DNA from: Tuctoria greenei
Lineage: Eukaryota; Streptophyta; Magnoliopsida; Poales; Poaceae
Length of the DNA: 64,000 nt
Direction of reading: 5' to 3'
NCBI GenBank assembly: GCA_036927565.1
Contig: JAYESD010000001.1
Location: 283,599,560 to 283,663,559 of the forward strand
Of this stretch, positions 1 through 10,883 are shown piece by piece. Position numbers and translations under genes: made by a program. Every line of letters begins with the position of its first letter. The first letter of the stretch is position 1. A model generated the notes under the pieces. That model worked only from the letters and a program-made list of their open reading frames with translations. It was not told where the DNA came from and searched no databases.

Positions 1-425
1 ACTCTGATGCATCCTTGTCGGCGAACTTGAGTAACTTAGGATCTTCCTCCTCCCCAGGACATAGAAGCATCTGCGCGCCCATGTTCAATGACATGTACTC
101 AGCAGGTGGATACACGACAGTTTGTGGCAAGTGTGCCTGAGCCTCCCACAAGTCCTCCTGAACTTGGACTGCCTCAGCTTCCCAACCCTGAGCTTTGTCG
201 ACAGCCTCATCTCGTGCCTCGGTAATCACCAACAACTGCTCTTGCTGTTGCTGCACCATCAGTTAGTTCACCTGCAGCTCACCACGAGCTTGTTGCAGTT
301 CCCTACAAGCCTGCTGTAGTTCGGCGCGAGCTTTCCACAGTTTATTGCGAGTGTGTTGCAGCTGATTCTCGCATTGATTCAGCCGGTGATTTGACGGAGC
401 CAGGAATGAACATAGGTTCTAATTG
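1..425 (-). pseudogene. Coiled-coil part of retrotransposon G ORF1 (broken)
   Basis: Read on the minus strand, this stretch is open apart from one TAA. It encodes a Gln/Leu/Ala-rich heptad-like segment (for example QQACRELQQARGELQ) followed by a Pro- and Glu-rich stretch that runs off the window edge. I take it as the C-terminal half of the ORF beginning at 2589, split from it by the 427-2059 repeat. Position fits: it lies downstream of a Met-initiator primer site and LTR at 5151-5569 on the same strand, where element H at the other window end also carries a coiled-coil ORF1. Function is unknown. The family assignment is inference from layout and composition; the coiled coil is seen directly. 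Confidence 0.45.
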
Positions 426-426
426 A

Positions 427-2059
427 TGTAATCAAGAGTTGAAAGTCACCTAGAGGGGGGTGAATAGGCAATAATACCTGAAATGACTTAATCAAACGAG
501 ATTAAATTTCTTAGACCGGACTTGTCTGGGCAGAGCCAGACTAGTTCACTCAACATAGGGGAGAAGACCTAAAAACTTGATTTCTACCAGTTATTTGTGT
601 AATTTAACTTCAATAAAGATGTAAGCAATGTATAATAACCTAGTACAACTGAGATTGACAAGTTAAAGCAATTAGGTTACAAGATTTCAACAATGATCGA
701 TATGAAGAACAATATGAACCCTAATAGCAATTCTAGTGATTACAAAATGTAAAGCGACAAGTGAGACAAGATTTATCCCATGGTTCATCTCCACGAAGAA
801 GCCTACATCCACGTTGAGAAGTCCACACAAGGATCGGGTCTCACTTGACCCTCTTCTCACCAAGTCACCACAATGGATGGCTTGGATTCCACTATATCAA
901 AGGGTAATCACCAAGTTTCTTGGGGCTGCTCACAAGTTGAGGCTACTACGAATCAATATAGCAAGGAGCACTTGAATCTCAACTCACACAAGCCACAAAA
1001 CACAACATAATGTGCAAGAGATCAAACCGAGAGCCAAAGCACAATGATCTTCCTTCGCTCTCCTTTCCAAACCCTAATCCCTTCAAGATTTGGTCTTAGA
1101 GGGCTTGTAGGACGAGTAGAAGGCTTTGGAAGGCTCTAAGTCACTTGTGGTGGCGCTAGGGTTTAAGAGTTTTCAAATAGGGGCCGGGATCCCCTTTTTA
1201 TAGGGGTCCCGGAACCTAACCTTTGCCACCAGGACAACCCCGAACTGGTCTGGCCCTGTGCCACGGACTAGTCAGGCCTTTTGGGACTACCGATAATTTC
1301 ACGTCATTGATCGACAAAACAGATGATGTGTGTGCCAACGTTTGAATTTCAAACAGCCACTGACAACATGGACTAATCCGATCAACAACGGACTAGTCCG
1401 AAGTAGGACAGAAGGGTTTAGTTTATCCCAAAATGGACTCAACAAGGTAGGTCCAGACCAGTCCGGCCACAGGGGCGGACAAGTCCGGCCCTCTAGGGTT
1501 TGACTCGGTTTCTCACACTAAGTCTCAAACGGGCTAGTCCGTACGACAACGGACAAGTCCGAACTCTTTCAGAATGCTTTGGTCCGTCCAAAAACGTACA
1601 AGTCCGGCCTTCCGGGACTTAGCACCAACTTCATTCACCAAGGGATGAGCGAACTAGTCTGTACCCATATGGACAAGTCTGAACTCATCCAGAGACGTTT
1701 AGTCCGATCCATAACGGACTATTTTGTCTGGCCAGACTAGTCCGACCACCTAGTGTTTTCTCTCATTTTGGCTTCTCACTTAGGTTTTTCTCTCAACCAC
1801 TACTTTGAGCCCTCTAGAATGATCTCAATGCACATGATACAACCACCCTCACACATGATATGACTCATCTAAGCTCAACACCATAGAAACCCTAATTTCT
1901 ACGCTTGAGTCTTTGACGTCCGTTTCAGCCTTTTCCTTATTGAGGGATTTTGTCTCCTTTCAACTATCACACCCGTGCTTAAGATCAACTCAACTCATTA
2001 TCTCTTAATTGTCGTCATCAATCATCCAAAACCGACGGGGATGCCTAGATGCACTTTCA
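427..2059 (-). repeat. Inserted grass repeat, probably a solo LTR, with TG...CA ends
   Basis: On the minus strand the unit begins TGAAAGTGCATCTAGG and ends CTCTTGATTACA. It interrupts the coding sequence of G ORF1. The 'CACCTAGAGGGGG..GTGAATAGG' block near one end and 'GTGCATCTAGG' near the other are, from memory, common in grass genomes. The interior is rich in variants of the palindrome CGGACTAGTCCG (perfect at 1389-1400). No clean 5-bp target duplication could be read, so the exact ends and the solo-LTR interpretation are tentative. No protein-coding capacity was recognised. Confidence 0.45.
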
Positions 2060-2589
2060 ACAGTGTCACCCCATTCAATCGCTTGCCTCAAGGCTTCGAC
2101 CTGCTGCTGAATGATTGCACCTTCCATAATAACCACCATGTTCGATGCAGCGGCATAAGTCCCAAGTATCGTCGATGTCGTGTCGCCGTTCGGTTGATAG
2201 GCCTCAACCATACGACGTTGCCACTCAAGATCAGCTGCACCGCGGACCAGGAGAAGAGCAAATTGTGTTCCAGCCATGGCATCTTGATGAAGCTCGCAAA
2301 GCTTCATAAGCGCTTCACCCGCTGCAACGGCCCACGTGTCCTCCAAACGAGCTCCCAAGGTAGTGATCGAAAAAAGAGCCCATCCACGAAGGGGTGGACG
2401 AGCAGGGACGTCAACAAGGACGGTGCACGACAGTACACTTCTATCGTCCTTCTCTTGATCCCAATAGCATTGGCATTTCGATGAAGCCAAACTGCTCATG
2501 CACTTCCCACAGCATGATCGGAAGCCCGAACAGTTAGCGCACGTGGAGAACACCCATCCGCCTGGCAACAATAGCATCACATCCGCCAT
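2060..2589 (-). pseudogene. Retrotransposon G ORF1, N-terminal part, cysteine-rich start
   Basis: The minus-strand ORF starts at an ATG at 2589 directly preceded by a 3' splice-site-like tract (TTATTTTACAG). The first 45 residues are unusually cysteine-rich (CANC, CCGKC, CQC), suggestive of a metal-binding module. A domain with the pattern LEDTW..AA..AL..LCELH follows, then the coding sequence is broken at about 2059 by an inserted repeat and resumes in 1-425. Element H's ORF1 shows a comparable pattern (EDATW...LLGC.EH) before its coiled coil, so both may share a scaffold. I do not recognise a named domain and assign no function. Confidence 0.45.
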
Positions 2590-4515
2590 CTGTAAAATAA
2601 GTATTTGAATGGGTCAAATACTCAAATTCAACAAACCTTGTTGAGCAACAGATCATGTATGTGACAATTTAGTTATGAAAGTGAATTCAAATTCAAATGT
2701 CAAATGAAACATCACACTGGAATTCTATCACAGTTTCTGTTCATTCTGACCAGTTTGGAGAAACTCGAAATCTTCATCCAGTTAGAAGCACATTCAGGAC
2801 TTGAGTTCAAATACAAAGTTGTAGTATACTCAAAGAGATTTCCAGAATGTCTTTATTTGCCTCCAGATAATTTATGTATCAGGAGATCTGACTTTTGCAA
2901 GTTGACAGTGTTTTGTTGGAAATACCGGACTAGTCCGATTTTGTCCAGTAAGGATAACCGGACTAGTCCGGACCCTTAGAGGACTAGTACGATATTGTCC
3001 AGTAAGGGTGACCGGACTAGTCCGGACCCTATACGGACTAGTTCGATTTTTCAGTAACTGTCAGTTTGAACTTGAAATTGACACGTGTTCTAATTGAAAG
3101 GACACAACCCACCGAATTTTGAGTCTCTGATCGGGAGACTCAATAATTCCTAAGGGTGGGAGGCCCCCTCTTGTGTCTCTTGGTCAACTATAAGAAGAGG
3201 GTCAAGTGTATAATCAAAGTGACTTAAGGGAATACACTCATACAAACTTGAACACTCTAACCCACTCAGAATCTGATCAAGATACCAAGAGAAGAACAAG
3301 GGGAAACGCCTCTCGTCGTCGTTCTTCTTGCGGCCTCGCCTTGTTGGCTAGATGGCCGCATCGTCAAGTAACAACAAAGATGGATGAGAAGGTATTATTG
3401 ATGTTCTTGTGCTATTTGAGAGATAGCACTTGGTGTTCATGTTGTAATCAGATTTCTCCATGTAATTCGAGATGATTTAGTGGCTATTTGATCTTTGGGC
3501 TCCCTCTTGATTTCTAACATGTTTCTGGGAAAAAATTTGATAGCACCTCCTTTGTTTAAGGCTGATTTGTCCACATTTTTCCAGATATAAAACGTCAATA
3601 TATGCAAAAATAATAAATTACAACATTGTTACAAACTTCCTCAGAATGCCAGAATTGTATTACATGAAGTTATTCGTCGATTCTACTAAGAGATATGATA
3701 AAAATAGTGACAGAATATAGAAACTGTCTAGTCACTGTCCAGATTTGGCAGAGTTTGGAGATTTGAATTTTTCATTAGTTTACAGGGGGATACTGATCTG
3801 GAGTTGAACATTGGAGTTTTAGAGGACTCCCTAAAATTTCCAACCATGTATGTTAGTCCTTCAGTAGTGATACCTACAGAGAGTTATGCTATTCCAAACT
3901 TAAACATCTTGCTGTCAGATTCTCAGTTTGAATCAGGAAACTGGCAGTTTAAGTTCAAATTTAATTTTCAAGTTTTAAATCTTGAAATCTGCCCTGAAGC
4001 TGAAAATGAAACTTGTGGGTGACTTCCTCTAGTTTCCAAACCTATGCCTTCTTATCGCAGCGACCATATGATTAATTGTCAATCTGACCAGCATGCTCCA
4101 AAACAAAGATTACAAATTCAAACTTAGTCCTAAGTTGGAAAAATTTTTTACTTGTTGTTGAGTCACACCTCCAGCACGGATATCATCGTCGACGTGCCTG
4201 ACGAAACTCGAATGCAATGCCGGTACTACGCTCTCACCAAAGAAAATCCTAAACCGGTATTCCGGCATACGTCTCAACGGTGGCACTAATGACATTCACT
4301 CGCAAACATTTTTGACTCAAGCTACTTAAAACATGGTTAGTGTACCTTCAACTATACACAACTTACTAATCAATCATATAGTTCCATACGGCACAACCCG
4401 CACAGGCGATTATTTCAGGCAGTCACAATAATATATATGAAAGTAAGAACATTCGTCACGTATCATTCCATACGAGCCGCCCCGAGCTAAGCCACGTCTC
4501 GAGGTACATGACCAG
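2590..4515. other. Leader/internal DNA of element G, AT-rich, with palindromes
   Basis: No convincing gene. It holds perfect CGGACTAGTCCG palindromes at 2926-2937, 2959-2970 and 3013-3024, an A/T-rich non-coding stretch at 3500-4060, and a TATA-like ACTATAAGAAG near 3188. Together these suggest another inserted LTR-like unit related to the 427-2059 repeat, but I could not find its ends. Confidence 0.3.
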
Positions 4516-4521
4516 GTTTTC

Positions 4522-4641
4522 TACCACCCGACAGGGGTCCCACGTCTTTGCATATTGCTGCACCAGTTGGAGGTGCATCGGGTTATGTACCACCCAACGG
4601 GGTCCCACGTCTTTGCCCAATGCTGCACCAGTAGGAGGTGC
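4522..4641. repeat. Tandem duplication, about 66-bp period
   Basis: Two head-to-tail copies start at 4522 and 4588. Each contains TACCACCC, then GGGGTCCCACGTCTTTGC, then CTGCACCAG and GGAGGTGC. The copies differ by scattered substitutions. The duplication lies in the presumed leader of element G. Confidence 0.7.
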
Positions 4642-5150
4642 TTTCGCGTGTTTATTAAAAAAACACAGTACGTGCTTTTCAACCGCACGATAGGCAGTCA
4701 CATAATTTATCTCGTGCGCTAGGGATCAATGCTGTGTATGGCCCTTTGAACATTGAACGTTTAAGAATTGCATACTTCGTGTTTTTGACCACACGATGGG
4801 TACCTTGCTTTTGCTTGAAGCACACCGGGGTACAACTTTTGATATATTCCCAGAATCATGAGAAGGTCCAGAGACTCATATTAACTCATGTGCCAAGCCA
4901 CAGGGAACAATCACATGCTACCTCTCGCATGGTGAGCTTACCACAATTGATCCGCTTGCGGTGGCGTACCTTACCTCTTACCTGATGTCGGAGCTTCGTT
5001 ATAGAATATAATAACAAATTTCTTAGCTCGCCACTGTAAGTAACTAATATTATAATAGACCTTACGTGGTCATAATAACTAATCCTCACTCGACTACATC
5101 TAGATTTTTTTTGAAAATAGGCTCTTTTCGAGCGTAATATTCTCAATGCG
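4642..5150. other. Non-coding leader of element G
   Basis: No supported gene. On the minus strand this is the sequence immediately downstream of the primer site. It includes a good 5' splice-donor-like CAG|GTAAGAG near 4980, which could pair with the acceptor before the ORF1 ATG at 2589. That pairing is inference. Confidence 0.35.
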
Positions 5151-5162
5151 GCTCTGATACCA
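5151..5162 (-). other. Primer-binding site for Met-initiator tRNA, element G
   Basis: On the minus strand this reads TGGTATCAGAGC, the standard plant primer-binding site complementary to the 3' end of initiator methionyl-tRNA. It is 3 nt from the LTR edge at 5166. It fixes element G's orientation (minus strand, internal region running left). Confidence 0.85.
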
Positions 5163-5165
5163 GGC

Positions 5166-5569
5166 TGTGAGGACCGAGTCCACACTTTCCAAGAATTGCA
5201 AAGGGTGGTGCCGTGCGATGTGGCACCCAATAGCACACACGAAAAGAATACGACAAAATACAAAGTTTTATTTATAGAAACAACGGAAGTCTTTTGCAAT
5301 ACTAAATATACAGCATAAGTTTTACTCATACCTAAACTCTTAGCCTAGCTATGCAAAAGTGCAGTCGTCTAGTCTGGGGACACTACACACTAGCAGCACA
5401 CAACAGATCACGGCGACGTGCGAGGCTCCTACTCAGCGGTATACCGCGACGGGGGCATCGCCTCATCCTTGCGCCCTTCCTCATACGTCTCACCTGCAAA
5501 CAACTTAATATAGAAACCGTGAGCACGAAGGCTCAGCAAGACTTAACCATCTCACCTAAGCATTGAACT
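5166..5569 (-). mobile_element. 5' LTR of element G, primer-site-proximal part
   Basis: The LTR begins on the plus strand with TGTGAGGACC, so on the minus strand it ends GGTCCTCACA. It is cut at 5569 by insertion of element B and resumes at 31779. No coding sequence was found here. Confidence 0.6.
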
Positions 5570-6655
5570 TGTCGAAGTGTTAATGCGACACTTCCCCCGG
5601 ATCTGCTAAGGAGTAGTACGCGGAGGTTCTTGTTTGGCGGGGCTTAGGCCTCAAACTAGTGTTCTAGCGGAAGAGTATGTGGCCTCAAACTAGTGTTCTA
5701 GCGGAAGAGTATGTGACACGGTAGTTTTTACGTGGTTCAGGCCGCAAGGAGCGTAACACCCTACTCCACGATGGATTGAATTGCTGGTGAGTGTGTATGC
5801 GTGTGGGTGTGTGTGTGTGTATAACGGGGATTCTGAGTCTGGTCCTTGTAGCGATGGCGGTCCGGGCTTTTTATAACCAAGACCAGACGCCTTACAAGTG
5901 GGGTCCTAAGGCCCGACAGGTGGTCCCAGGGCGATCTTATCCTACAGATCTAAGGCTTCTCGCATAAGATTCCTTTGAGGGTGGCAGTGGAGACTCGCCG
6001 TCTTGCCACCTCTCTTGTCAGTAGCCCACACGCCATTGCTAACGGTGGCAGAAGGTGTCCCGTCAGCTTGTCTTGTTGCCGCAAGCTACCCACTTGGTTG
6101 AGTGGGATAGTTCTGCAACGTCTTCACTGTGATGCGATTGGTCATGGTGGTCTCTGACCGTTGGCGTGCCCCACGTTGTGCGCCAGGGGAGGTTGCGGGT
6201 TTTCAATGCTTGGCTAGAGCAGAGTGCTCAACCTTTTAACTCCCGCACCTTACTGTATAGGGCGAGCTGCGGGACACGTGGCAGCATCGGGGCAGGTCCT
6301 CAGTGGGAAGGCTAGCCCCGGTCCTTCTTGACGCGTGGCAGCTTCGGGGCTCCCCAGGGTACGTGGCAGCTTTGTGCTTTTTCCCTTGGGGGGTGTTGGT
6401 CCTTGCGCTCTGTGCCACGTGGCTGTTCCGGGGGCGCTCCCCCAAGGATGGGTGAGGTCCCGACCCTACAAGTGGCATCTCGAGAGCCCATCACGGAGGG
6501 GCCAAGTCCCATCTTCAAGGCTTGTGTGGCAGTGCCGCAGCTTGATCTTTGAGGGAGGCAAAGGACATGGCGTCTATAGAACATGTGGCGCCTCCAGACG
6601 CGCCTCGCTGTCTTCATACTATGTGCGAGGGTACCCCATCTGCAGGGTACTGACA
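5570..6655 (-). repeat. 3' LTR of element B
   Basis: It matches the right LTR (30737-31778) along its length, including ACACTTCCCCCGGATCTGCT near the start and GGGTACCCCATCTGCAGGG near the end. This copy alone carries a 34-bp tandem duplication (5647-5680 and 5681-5714). A GT-rich microsatellite lies at about 5789-5820. The U3 part (about 6250-6480) holds several degenerate CACGTGGCAGC units. Confidence 0.85.
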
Positions 6656-6672
6656 GTGGCCCCTGGTCCACC
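6656..6672 (-). other. Polypurine tract of element B
   Basis: On the minus strand the sequence just upstream of the left LTR reads GGACCAGGGGCCAC, a G/A-rich plus-strand priming tract. A and D have equivalent tracts at the same place. It confirms that the left LTR is the 3' LTR. Confidence 0.7.
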
Positions 6673-7195
6673 TTGGGGCGTGGTGAAGAGCCCAAAGGTG
6701 GAGCCCTTTCCATGTCTTCCTGCACTCTTCTTTAAATTCTGTCTTGGACCGCCGAAGCGGTGGGTGCTTCTGCCAATCGTCGCGATGCGTCCTCTTCCAG
6801 TTGAGAGACTACGGCGACGAGATCTTTGCTTGCTGTAATATCTCTTTCTTCTACTGCGCCATTAACCGAGACGGTTCCCAATGCATCTATAACACTTTTG
6901 TTCGCTTCGCCATTATGGGAGTCGCCTCAGTGGCTTCCCCGGACGGCTGACCGATTGGGCTAGTACGTTAGTGCGGGGACATAGGGACCATTTTCATGGG
7001 TGTCGGGTGTTGATTGGTGCAGTCTGAGCCTTCCCTCGGAGTACTCAGGCGCTGCGGGGGTGATCAAAAGGAAACCTTTGTTAGAGGAATGGTTCCTCCC
7101 TTACTCAATCCCCGCAGCCTGAGCTTTCGCCTTCTTCCTCGAGCGCCTGATCTTCTTCACCCCTTTTGCCAAAGCTCTCACCTTAGCTTGATCCA
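6673..7195. other. Spacer between element B 3' LTR and antisense gene
   Basis: No gene was recognised on either strand. It corresponds to A's 8826-9355 and would hold the promoter and leader of the plus-strand antisense gene. Confidence 0.4.
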
Positions 7196-7770
7196 ATGGC
7201 TTCCTTGTTGCCTCCTTCCCGCTTTCGATCGATCAGAGATCTGGTGCCGATGAGGCGGCTCCTTGGCTGGGCTCCTTCAGAGTGCGGACGGATGATCCGC
7301 TGTGGATCCCCAGATATTCGGGATCTGCGTGAGGACGAGACGGTTCTCTTCATCGCCTACGCCACTGTTCTGGCGTTTCTTCGTGATGAAGACAAATGGA
7401 AGGAGTGCGACGACTCAAGTGAGGGCCTACTACTTCCGCCATCGGGACAATACCTCCTGGGGCTACATTGCCTCATTCAAAGGGGGCAAATGGAGTGACT
7501 GGAGGGAAGGCTGGGCGATTGTGAGGACAGACCCGCATTCCTCGCTGAAGATGTTGTCCAACGGTCCAGGTTCCGACCCTACCACCTAGGAGGCATCCCA
7601 CAAGCTGCCAGTGGAGTACAGACCCACCCTAAGGAGGATCCAGTTCTTGGCTGGCAAGAGCTTGACCTCCATGATGGTGTTGGCAGACTTCTTGCTCCGC
7701 CATACCGCCCCTCTTCAGCAACGTCTGTATAGGGCCTGGGTCTTCCACGGCGAATATGAAGAATGGCGGT
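7196..7770 (+). pseudogene. Element B antisense gene (gypsy-type transposase family), 5' part
   Basis: It starts at an ATG at 7196. It encodes the family's N-terminal signature PMRRLLGW, shared with the antisense genes of A (9356) and of D (which has VRKLMGW). It then passes through a frameshift and an internal deletion near 7370 that removes the hydrophobic middle block found in A. Matching resumes with the YYFRHRD, WREGWAIV and MVLADFLLRHTAPLQ segments. The frame is cut at 7770 by insertion of element A and resumes at 21873. The product belongs to the plant family annotated as putative gypsy type transposon (Transposase_28). No biochemical activity is established that I can name. Clearly non-functional here. 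Confidence 0.75.
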
Positions 7771-8809
7771 TGTCGAAGGTCATAAACGACACTTCCCCTG
7801 GACCTGCTTAGAGAGCAGCCCACGGAGGTTCTTTGGATTCATGAGGGCTAGTCCCAGGAAATCGAACACAGCAGAATGATGAACATAGGGCATTTACGTG
7901 GTTCGGGCCACCGGAGCGTAATACTCTACGTCCACGGGAGTGTTTGTGTATTGCCTCGCTTGAGCGTGTATGAGCCTTGGTCTAATTTTCCGTCCCCTTC
8001 TAAGGTCGTTTTCCGAGTCCTTTTATAGTTCAAGGACTCTATTGTTACAAGGTGAGACCCAGGACCCGACAGGTGGTCCCGGGGAGAGCCAAATCCTATA
8101 CAAGATCTAGAATTAATTGTAATCTACTTCCCTTTGTCAGGGGCTTCAATGTGCCGTCCCGCCGCGCCGTGCACCAGGGCTACACATAGTTGGTGATGAT
8201 GGTGGTGCACGTCTCGTCTGTCTTGTCCTCGCGGCCCATTCGTCCGTCTTGCGGCGTGGGTCTGTACCGGCTACTTGGACCAGACAGGACACTGGAGCCT
8301 TGACTTTCGCAAGCGCGACTCAGCCTGCCTGGGGAAGGCGCGCGTACTTAATGCCTGTCTAAGCGGTGCACGCATTCCTTTACTGTAGCTTCCTACCGCA
8401 CTGAGTTGGCCGTCCGCCACGTGGTTGCGCCGGAGCCTGCCTCTGCGGGAAGTAAAGCACTTGACGGATCAGGCCACGTGGCACATTCGGAGCCCACCCC
8501 TATGGAGGGGTGGGGGCTCAGCCCTGCAGGCCACGTGGTAGCTCCGGTGCCTTCCCCTGCGTGGACGCGGGCTTGGCCCTGAGGCCCCGATCGGCCACGT
8601 GGCGGCTTCCGAGCCCGCCTCAGCGGGAAGGCGTGGGTCTGGTCCTGCCAACCACGTGGTGGCTTGGGAGCCCCCCCCCTGATGGGGAGGTAGGATCTGG
8701 TCCTTCCCTCCTCGACGTGGCAGCCTTGGATTTGACCCCTTAGGCAGGGGCGGAGTCCTTAGGGGTTTTCTCCTGTGCGCGGGGGTACCCGGTCTGCAGG
8801 GTACCGACA
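7771..8809 (-). repeat. 3' LTR of element A
   Basis: Pairs with 20827-21872. By eye I count about 14 mismatches in the first 220 or so aligned bases, mostly transitions. A TATA box on the minus strand (CTATAAAA) lies at 8021-8028. The U3 region (8420-8750) is built from diverged units of roughly 55-65 bp, each opening with CCACGTGG. Confidence 0.9.
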
Positions 8810-8826
8810 GTGGCCCCCGAGCCCAC
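8810..8826 (-). other. Polypurine tract of element A
   Basis: On the minus strand it reads GTGGGCTCGGGGGCCAC directly before the 3' LTR. Position and composition match the tracts of B and D. Confidence 0.7.
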
Positions 8827-9355
8827 CTCGAGAGAGTCATCGATACCGCAGGTGGGGTCCTTTTCCTTTTCTTCCTGCGCAACTCTTCCGATTCCACTTC
8901 GAGGCAGTTCCCCAGGCGACACGCCCCTGCCGTTGAGGCGACGTGTCTCCTTCTGGTAAGTGAAGGCGCTGAATAGGTGACGCGCGACGTGACTCCTTCC
9001 TTCAATCGTGCTTTAACTGCAGTGGTTCCCAAGGTGGCTCCTGCACTTCTGCTGCTTTCGCCCTTTCGGAAACCGCCGAGTTACCTCCCGCATGGCTATC
9101 TGCCCGGCTCGCCTTCTTCGTCGAGCGACCCAGGCCCTCATGTCATTGCCCATACGAGTTCGTTAATCTTCTACTGAGGCTGTGGCGATCCACACTTTTG
9201 CACCTGTTGGCCTGCAGGGGTGCATAAAAAGAGAACTTCCCCCTAAGGGTCCTTTCTCCCGCCTCTGCTCCCCTGCGCTCGTGCTTTTGCCTCAAGCCCA
9301 GTTCTTGCGCTCTAGTTCCCAGTCTCCTCATCCAGAGCCTCCTCCCTCAATCCTC
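8827..9355 (+). promoter_or_regulatory. Probable promoter/leader region of A's antisense gene
   Basis: No ORF was supported. A TATA-like GCATAAAAAG lies at about 9221-9230, some 130 bp before the antisense ATG at 9356. A promoter here is inference from position alone. Confidence 0.3.
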
Positions 9356-10785
9356 ATGGTGAGCATCTTGCCCAAGTCCAGGTTGTCCAGGCCCGCTGAC
9401 CTGGCCCCGATGCGCCGGCTTCTCGGTTGGCATACTCCTCAGCGGGAGTCGTGGCTCCATCCCGGGAGGCTCCCGCTGAGCCTCTCCGCCGGGGAGATGG
9501 TCCTCTTCTCGTCGTACGTGCTGGCCGGCTTCGTCCCGCCAGCATCCGCCTTCCTGGTCATGCTCCAGGAGACCTTCGGCCTCCAACTCCGCCACCTCGC
9601 ACCGAACTCGATCGCCATGCTGGCGGTCTTCGCTCACCTCTGCGAGATGTTCGTGGGGGTGATGCCGTTGGTAAAGCTCTTCCGGTACTTTTTTGTACTG
9701 AGGGCCACCGGCAGGAGTTCGAAGGAGCACCTCGGCGCCTACTACTTCCAGCACCGGACAAAGGTCCCCACGAGGTACATTGCTTCCTTCAACTCCGCGA
9801 GGTGGGAGCTGTGGCGTGAAGATTGGATGATCGCCAAGGTCGAGGCCCACGACCGGATGTGCCTCCCCACCGGGATCTCCTACTCCGAGCGATCATTCTG
9901 GGAGGAGCACCCAGAGCTGGAGGAGGCATTCAACCCGGTGCTGGAGAGGATCCAGATGTTGGCGGACCACAGGCTGTCGTCTGCCATGGTGCTGAGGGAC
10001 TTCATGTCCCGCCGCATAGCTCCGCTTCAACATCGCGCCCGCCCGACGTCGATGTTCACCGGCCTGTCAGACTGCACCCGGCTCGAGACCGGCCCCGACT
10101 CCAACCTGGGCGAGCAGCAGCTGCTCGACATGCTGACCCGGGTCTGCCCCGACGACATCTCCGTTGAGGCACTTGCTCTTCCGTTGGCCTGCCGCCCCTT
10201 GTGCTCGGACTCCGAGTTGAGGAGGCAGCTGCTGAAGACGATGCCGACCCTTGACGAGTCCGGGCTAGCGCGGCGCCAGATCGGGGACCCGTTCCAAGGG
10301 GTTAACATTGCTGACGACGCTGAGGGAGGCGAGGCTCCCTTAAGCGACGCTGGTTCTTCCAGCGACAACTCCTCGAGCGGCCCCCAACACCATCCATGGG
10401 GTGGCATCGTCGCCCCCGGCGACAAGGGGAAGGGGAAGGTGCCGGTTCTGGTGCTGGACCTGTCCCCCAAGAAGCGAGCCCGGTCGCCACCGCCGGCCCC
10501 TTCTGCCCCTCGTCAGGACTCCGGAGCCCTGCCGCGCTTGTCGCCAGGGGGCGCCGATGGAGCCACCTTGCCACCCGAGTCCTCCACACGCAAGAGGGGG
10601 AGGCTCCTCAACGCCAACGGGACCCCAGCGCTCCCTATCCGTTCGGAGGGGCGCCAGACCTCAGGGGTGCCGCCGACACCATCACCACAGGGGCCCCCAG
10701 CACACTCAGGGGCCCCCGTCATGGGTTCGGGGGGTCCAAACCCCCCCAACCCTTTCGGGAAGCGGTGGAACTTCAGCGTCCCCCA
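9356..10785 (+). CDS. Element A antisense gene, exon 1 (gypsy-type transposase family)
   Basis: An open frame of about 477 codons runs on the strand opposite gag-pol. It starts at the ATG at 9356, chosen because PMRRLLGW follows 17 residues later, as in B. Residues about 20-230 form the family's conserved domain: hydrophobic MVLFSSYVLAGFVPP, CEMFVG, YYFQHR, W..DW and MVLRDFMSRRIAPLQ blocks. The rest is acidic then proline-rich, with a basic patch (PKKRARSPPP) that could be a nuclear localisation signal. The frame ends at a GT donor (CCCCA|GTAAG). Homologues lie at the same place in B and D. The family is widespread in grasses as 'putative gypsy type transposon' (Transposase_28); its role is unknown. 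This is the best preserved of the three copies. Confidence 0.8.
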
Positions 10786-10883
10786 GTAAGCCTGCTCAGA
10801 TTTTATCTTGGGTGGTCGTTGATGTGCGCCTACCCTGCCAATCTCTTATGGTCTGAGTTTGCTTGGTTTGAGCGCCACCACAG
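10786..10883 (+). other. Putative intron of A's antisense gene
   Basis: A GT donor at 10786 and a candidate AG acceptor at 10882-10883 (or 10871-10872) separate two coding blocks. B and D have short introns at the equivalent junction between the proline-rich and coiled-coil regions. The acceptor choice is uncertain. Confidence 0.5.

Noticed and set aside
5151..5162. tRNA-Met gene
   Set aside because: Only the 12-nt complement of the tRNA 3' end is present, as expected for a primer-binding site; no cloverleaf. The same holds at 62908-62919.
9347..9850. Minus-strand ORFs opposite A's antisense gene
   Set aside because: Shadow frames of a GC-rich coding region; only the plus strand matches B and D.
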